A program made the translations under genes and the position numbers. The notes beneath the pieces are model-generated. The model saw only the letters and a list, made by a program, of their open reading frames with translations, was not told the origin of the DNA and searched no databases. From Bigelowiella natans CCMP2755 (lineage: Eukaryota; Cercozoa; Chlorarachniophyceae): a stretch of DNA of 64,000 nt. Below, piece by piece: positions 60,560 to 64,000 of the stretch; the stretch's first letter is position 1, and every line of letters begins with the position of its first letter. The stretch is from NCBI GenBank assembly GCA_000320545.1, contig ADNK01001335.1, positions 1 through 64,000 on the forward strand, in the 5' to 3' direction.

Positions 60560-62095
60560 GGAGTGTTTTGACCCTTGCATGTAGTGGTACTAGGATTAGC
60601 AGTAGGAGTATTGTTATTTGGACCGATGGTTGGACTTGTAAGGGAGTCTAGCAAGTCTACCAGCGTCTGCACTACATGCAGCGTCTGTACGTCTGGCTCC
60701 AGAGGAGGAAGAGGAGCTGCAGCCCCTCCCTTCTTCGCTTGGCTGGCGGCTTTAGCACGGTGGTAATTTCTTTGTTGCTGGGTTGCTTTCACCATGAAAA
60801 CGACCGCGTTCAGCAGCATACAAGCGGCCGATATTTGGCGTTTGATCGCCAAACGATATGAGGATAGCTCGGTTTTCAACTTCCCATTCGCCTCCCCCCC
60901 CTTCTTGTAATCGCAGGAGGTCGTGGTCGCTCTTTGGTTAGCTCCTCCTTCTCCTGCAAGAGAAGTAGGAACAGCGCTGCTGCTTGGATTGAACGCCCAT
61001 GGGGCAACGAATCGCAACCAGTCCAGGGTGCGCACAGGGCCCAAACTGTTGGCGAATGCCTAGGTCATCCCGGAAGAGGATCGGACATAATAGATACAAA
61101 ACAACACGGAACAAACACGGAAACAAGATCAACCAAATTCACGGGAGAACGAAAAGTTAGAAGGATCCTCTCCTCCCCCCCCCCCCCCCCCCCTCCCTCT
61201 CTCCTCTCTCTCTCTCCTTCAGAATTGTGCATCTTCTTCTTCTTCTTCTTCTTCTGCTTTTTCTCCTTCTACAAGTGCGTCTTGTGTTAAGTATCGTTCA
61301 CACCACATAAGTCACCTTCGGATATCGTTCCACGAGGCTTTCGAATAAACGAAGCAGCCGCAGGACCGACTCGGAAGCCACAGAAGAGGAAGAAGCAGCC
61401 CTTGACGCCCGTCCTTTCTTCATCTTCTCACCACTCTTCGTATCACCTCCCCCTCCTCCCGTATTGGCACTGGTTGGTGATGAAGTCTTATCTGTCGTGT
61501 CAGTAGCGACAGCAGGGTCCTCGCCATTCGCTGGCACCATGCTTATCCCTCCTCCTCCTCCTCCTCCTCCTCCTCCTCCTCCTCCGTTGCTGGCGTTGTT
61601 CGTCCAGTAGTACATATCGAGGAGGGATATGGCAGCCTCGGTGACGTGCACCTTGCTTGGTGTCATATCAAGGGCCTCTATCGCCATTATTAGGGAGGCA
61701 ACTCCATGAGCAGCAGCCTGGGGGTGAGAAGGAGGGGGGGGGGGGAGGGGAGGGAAGCAAGATGAGTGACGCTGCGGAGGGAGGGGGGATAGACTGCAAG
61801 GCATGATTTCTCAATATTCTACTTTCACACTCCTCCTAGTACTACGGCCACTAACATTACTACATATTGCTACTACCTATTACTACTACTACTACTACTA
61901 CTCCCGACTACTACTACTACTACTTCTCCCTATTACTACTGCTACTCCCTCATATTGACCATTGAAGGCTTTGTGTAGTTGAGGAGGGCGGTGCGTATCG
62001 GCCTCGGTCCCATGCAGAAATACTCCGTTTGGAAACGAGCATCGTATGAAACCAGATCGGATATTAACGATATAGCCTCGCCTATTATGTTCCGC

Positions 62096-62135
<40 letters not shown>

Positions 62136-62413
62136 TATAATAAACTCAAGCCACTCAACCTCTCATGTCTTCATTCGCACATAAGTACGTTGTCGCTGGA
62201 GCTGTTTGTATTAGTGTTTCTATTATAGCTCGATCTTCTCCTTCTGGCCCTGCTACTACTACTGCTACTACTACCTATGAAGATATCAGCAGACTTACAG
62301 CTCCTCAAAAAGTCGCCGATGATGATGGCATTACTCGACTTCCCTCCGCCATTCTTCTCATCATCCCCATTCGCTAGAATGCCTCCTGAGAGAACCAAAA
62401 CACCCAATATGTA

Positions 62414-62453
<40 letters not shown>

Positions 62454-62724
62454 TGAAAGGTCGGGAGATGTGCTCTTCAGACTACGATACATAAGATTTA
62501 CGCGAGTTATGTGGTCCAATGGCATATGTTTCCGCGGTGCAGCAGCAGTAGCAAAAGCAGCAGCAGGAGCATCTCCAAATTGCTTGTGTGACTAGTTCAC
62601 AAAACGAAACTAGTGCTAATGTACAACCTGGGGAAGTTGTGTGTAACAAGAGACTGAGGCCGCCTAGTCTCGCCAGCGTCTGCTCGACCAGCATCGTGAT
62701 GATGCGTGAATCAAGAATAAGAGA

Positions 62725-62757
<33 letters not shown>

Positions 62758-63083
62758 AGTGCAAAGACAACTATGGGAAAATATCCATAGGTAACGATAT
62801 GCAGAGGGGAGAGGAGGGGGGGGGACGCAAGCTTCTAAACTTAGGAAGAAATTCATGTTGAAAAGGACTATCCGAACAGTTGTTTTGGTGTCCCCTAACC
62901 CCTCTCCTCCACCACTCTCTTTTCCCTACCGTGTGGATATTAGGAGAAAAATGCATCCTGACGCTCCCAACGCCAGAAGCCTGGTCACTCGCGTCTGGGA
63001 TAATGATTTTCAGAAGGGGGGGGTTCAAAGAAACGACATTCGTAATTAATTATTCTGGGAGCTCTTCAGCATTGTAGCATCAC

Positions 63084-63114
<31 letters not shown>

Positions 63115-64000
63115 ATGGGACCTGGGGCCAACAACAACTTCTGTCCGCAGTGCTCCAAGGACTCCCACCCAATCTGCGTTAAAGTCATAATTAAGCCATG
63201 ATATCATGTCACCAACGGCCCGGTAGCGCCCCCCAACACCACCACCATCACAGCTCCTTCTTCATGCGTTGGTAATACTATTATAATCACAGCAATCCTT
63301 TCCTCCTCCCCGCACGGCTATTACCGGTGCGTAGCTGCCACCGTCCTCGGAGAAAAGGTGAGGGGAGATACCGAAGACGTAGCGAACAAGGATTCGCGTG
63401 GGCGCACGGCGTAGCATCTTGGAACCGCGCTTTTGAAGACCCAGCAAGGACGGTATCTGGATGTGGACATATATGCATATATCGGCATGTCAGCTCCCCT
63501 TCTTCATCGTCATTATCATCTATAAAAGCAGCAATAACATCAACAACAATATCCTCCCCACCACCCCGGCTCTTTTCGTATGTATCTTGTATCCCCTTCT
63601 CCTCATCATCATCATCGTAAACATCGCTTTCGCTACGACGCCCAGCTATCACAACATAGCATAACACAGCACAAACAGCAGCAGCAGCAGCAGCAGCAAC
63701 TTGTTGTATGAGCGCCACTGGTCCGTCCTTGAGGGAATGAATGTCAGGCACTCTGTCGGGCCCTGCAAAGTGCAGCTGCCTGATCTGATAAGGGATGGTG
63801 ATAAATGATGATGATAACGATCTTGATACTTGGCTATAGGGGGGTGGTAGCTTCAAATCTGGGTTATATTTGCACTCGTTTTCACAGTTTTCCCCATGTT
63901 TCACTGCCCTTCTTTCCTCCCCCTCCCCCTCCTCCTCCCCCTTCGCTCTCAAATATCCAACGGCTACCTTCAGCTGCGAGAGGCACTGATCAAAGACGTG
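51945..64000 (-). CDS. Giant PH-BEACH-WD40 protein (continues past right edge)
   Basis: BEACH-family scaffold of vesicle fusion/fission or autophagy (LYST, neurobeachin, WDFY3 group). Order on the minus strand: upstream exons near 63.8-61.3 kb (for example LLGLQKRGSKMLRRAPTRIL, IGEAISLISDLVSYDARF, SLIMAIEALDMTPSKVHV); one very long exon about 61045-53122; then exons about 52808-52690, 52630-52430 and 52338-51945 (stop TGA). The N-terminal half is helical-repeat-like with low-complexity inserts. PH-like: AGVMYITQSHVIFKAKF (near 56.4 kb). BEACH: SNFQYLMHVNTIAGRTYND, QYPVFPWVIHDF, FHYGSHYSSPGIVNYFLVR, DLIFGASQKGHRAEDAKNLF. WD-like repeats follow (LFVGGYRDHSFRCYLNDRK, ISGDRAGCVCLWN), and the basic tail ends GRKKKS. 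The 61.3/61.0 kb junction does not match in phase, so an exon is missing there. Confidence 0.88.
61546..61584. repeat. CCT repeat encoding poly-Gly in the BEACH gene
   Basis: A run of CCT triplets that on the minus strand encodes about 13 Gly in an N-terminal exon of the BEACH gene. The exon remains open through it. Confidence 0.85.
62100..62451. repeat. (CA)n and (TA)n microsatellites in BEACH gene introns
   Basis: CA tract about 62100-62131 and TA tract about 62416-62451, on either side of a probable exon (about 62369-62270, minus) encoding NAIIIGDFLRSCKSADIFI. Confidence 0.85.

Overview
The window is nuclear DNA of a photosynthetic eukaryote, most likely an alga with a complex (secondary) plastid. 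Genes are split by many GT-AG introns of about 45-500 bp that are packed with microsatellites, and there are no operons. The plastid assignment rests on a CGLD27/Ycf36-like (DUF1230) gene at 15.5-17.6 kb, which begins with a signal peptide followed by a transit-peptide-like stretch, and on a RuBisCO-LSMT-type SET methyltransferase at 11.2-14.7 kb. A stramenopile fits, but the sequence alone does not settle the lineage. Exon models were built by hand by requiring GT/AG borders, matching phase across every junction and agreement with remembered family patterns. Unresolved junctions are stated.

Layout. 1-1,981 (+): last seven exons of an AP-4 beta adaptin. About 2.7-5.0 kb (+): unrecognised multi-exon gene. 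5,063-10,666 (-): secreted or organellar TPR-like protein. 11.2-14.7 kb (+): SET-domain methyltransferase. 15,543-17,632 (-): CGLD27-like plastid membrane protein. 18.1-18.5 kb (+): small ORF. 19.8-24.0 kb (-): unrecognised multi-exon gene. 24,178-26,654 (+): 780-residue coiled-coil protein. 27,540-29,515 (-): TTC4/Cns1 Hsp90 co-chaperone. 30,568-31,250 (+): PRL-type (PTP4A) prenylated tyrosine phosphatase. 31,574-37,789: a GC-richer pogo-like DNA transposon with terminal CAG...CTG, TA target duplication, a DDD transposase and a divergent accessory gene. 37.9-39.1 kb: block of extreme CTAG/GCTA enrichment. 39,432-45,651 (-): ATRX-type SNF2 remodeller with ADD domain. 46.5-50.2 kb (+): tyrosine-kinase-like / dynein-stalk-like / leucine-rich-repeat fusion. 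50.2-51.8 kb: gene-poor block resembling the transposon in composition. 51,945 to the right edge (-): giant PH-BEACH-WD40 protein.

Functionally these are mostly ordinary housekeeping genes (vesicle coats, chaperones, chromatin, signalling, plastid upkeep) placed as convergent and divergent neighbours. The most interesting objects are the kinase/dynein-stalk/LRR fusion, the two-gene pogo-like element with its repeat-rich divergent promoter, and the CTAG-rich spacers. I see no tRNA, rRNA, CRISPR array or prokaryotic feature.
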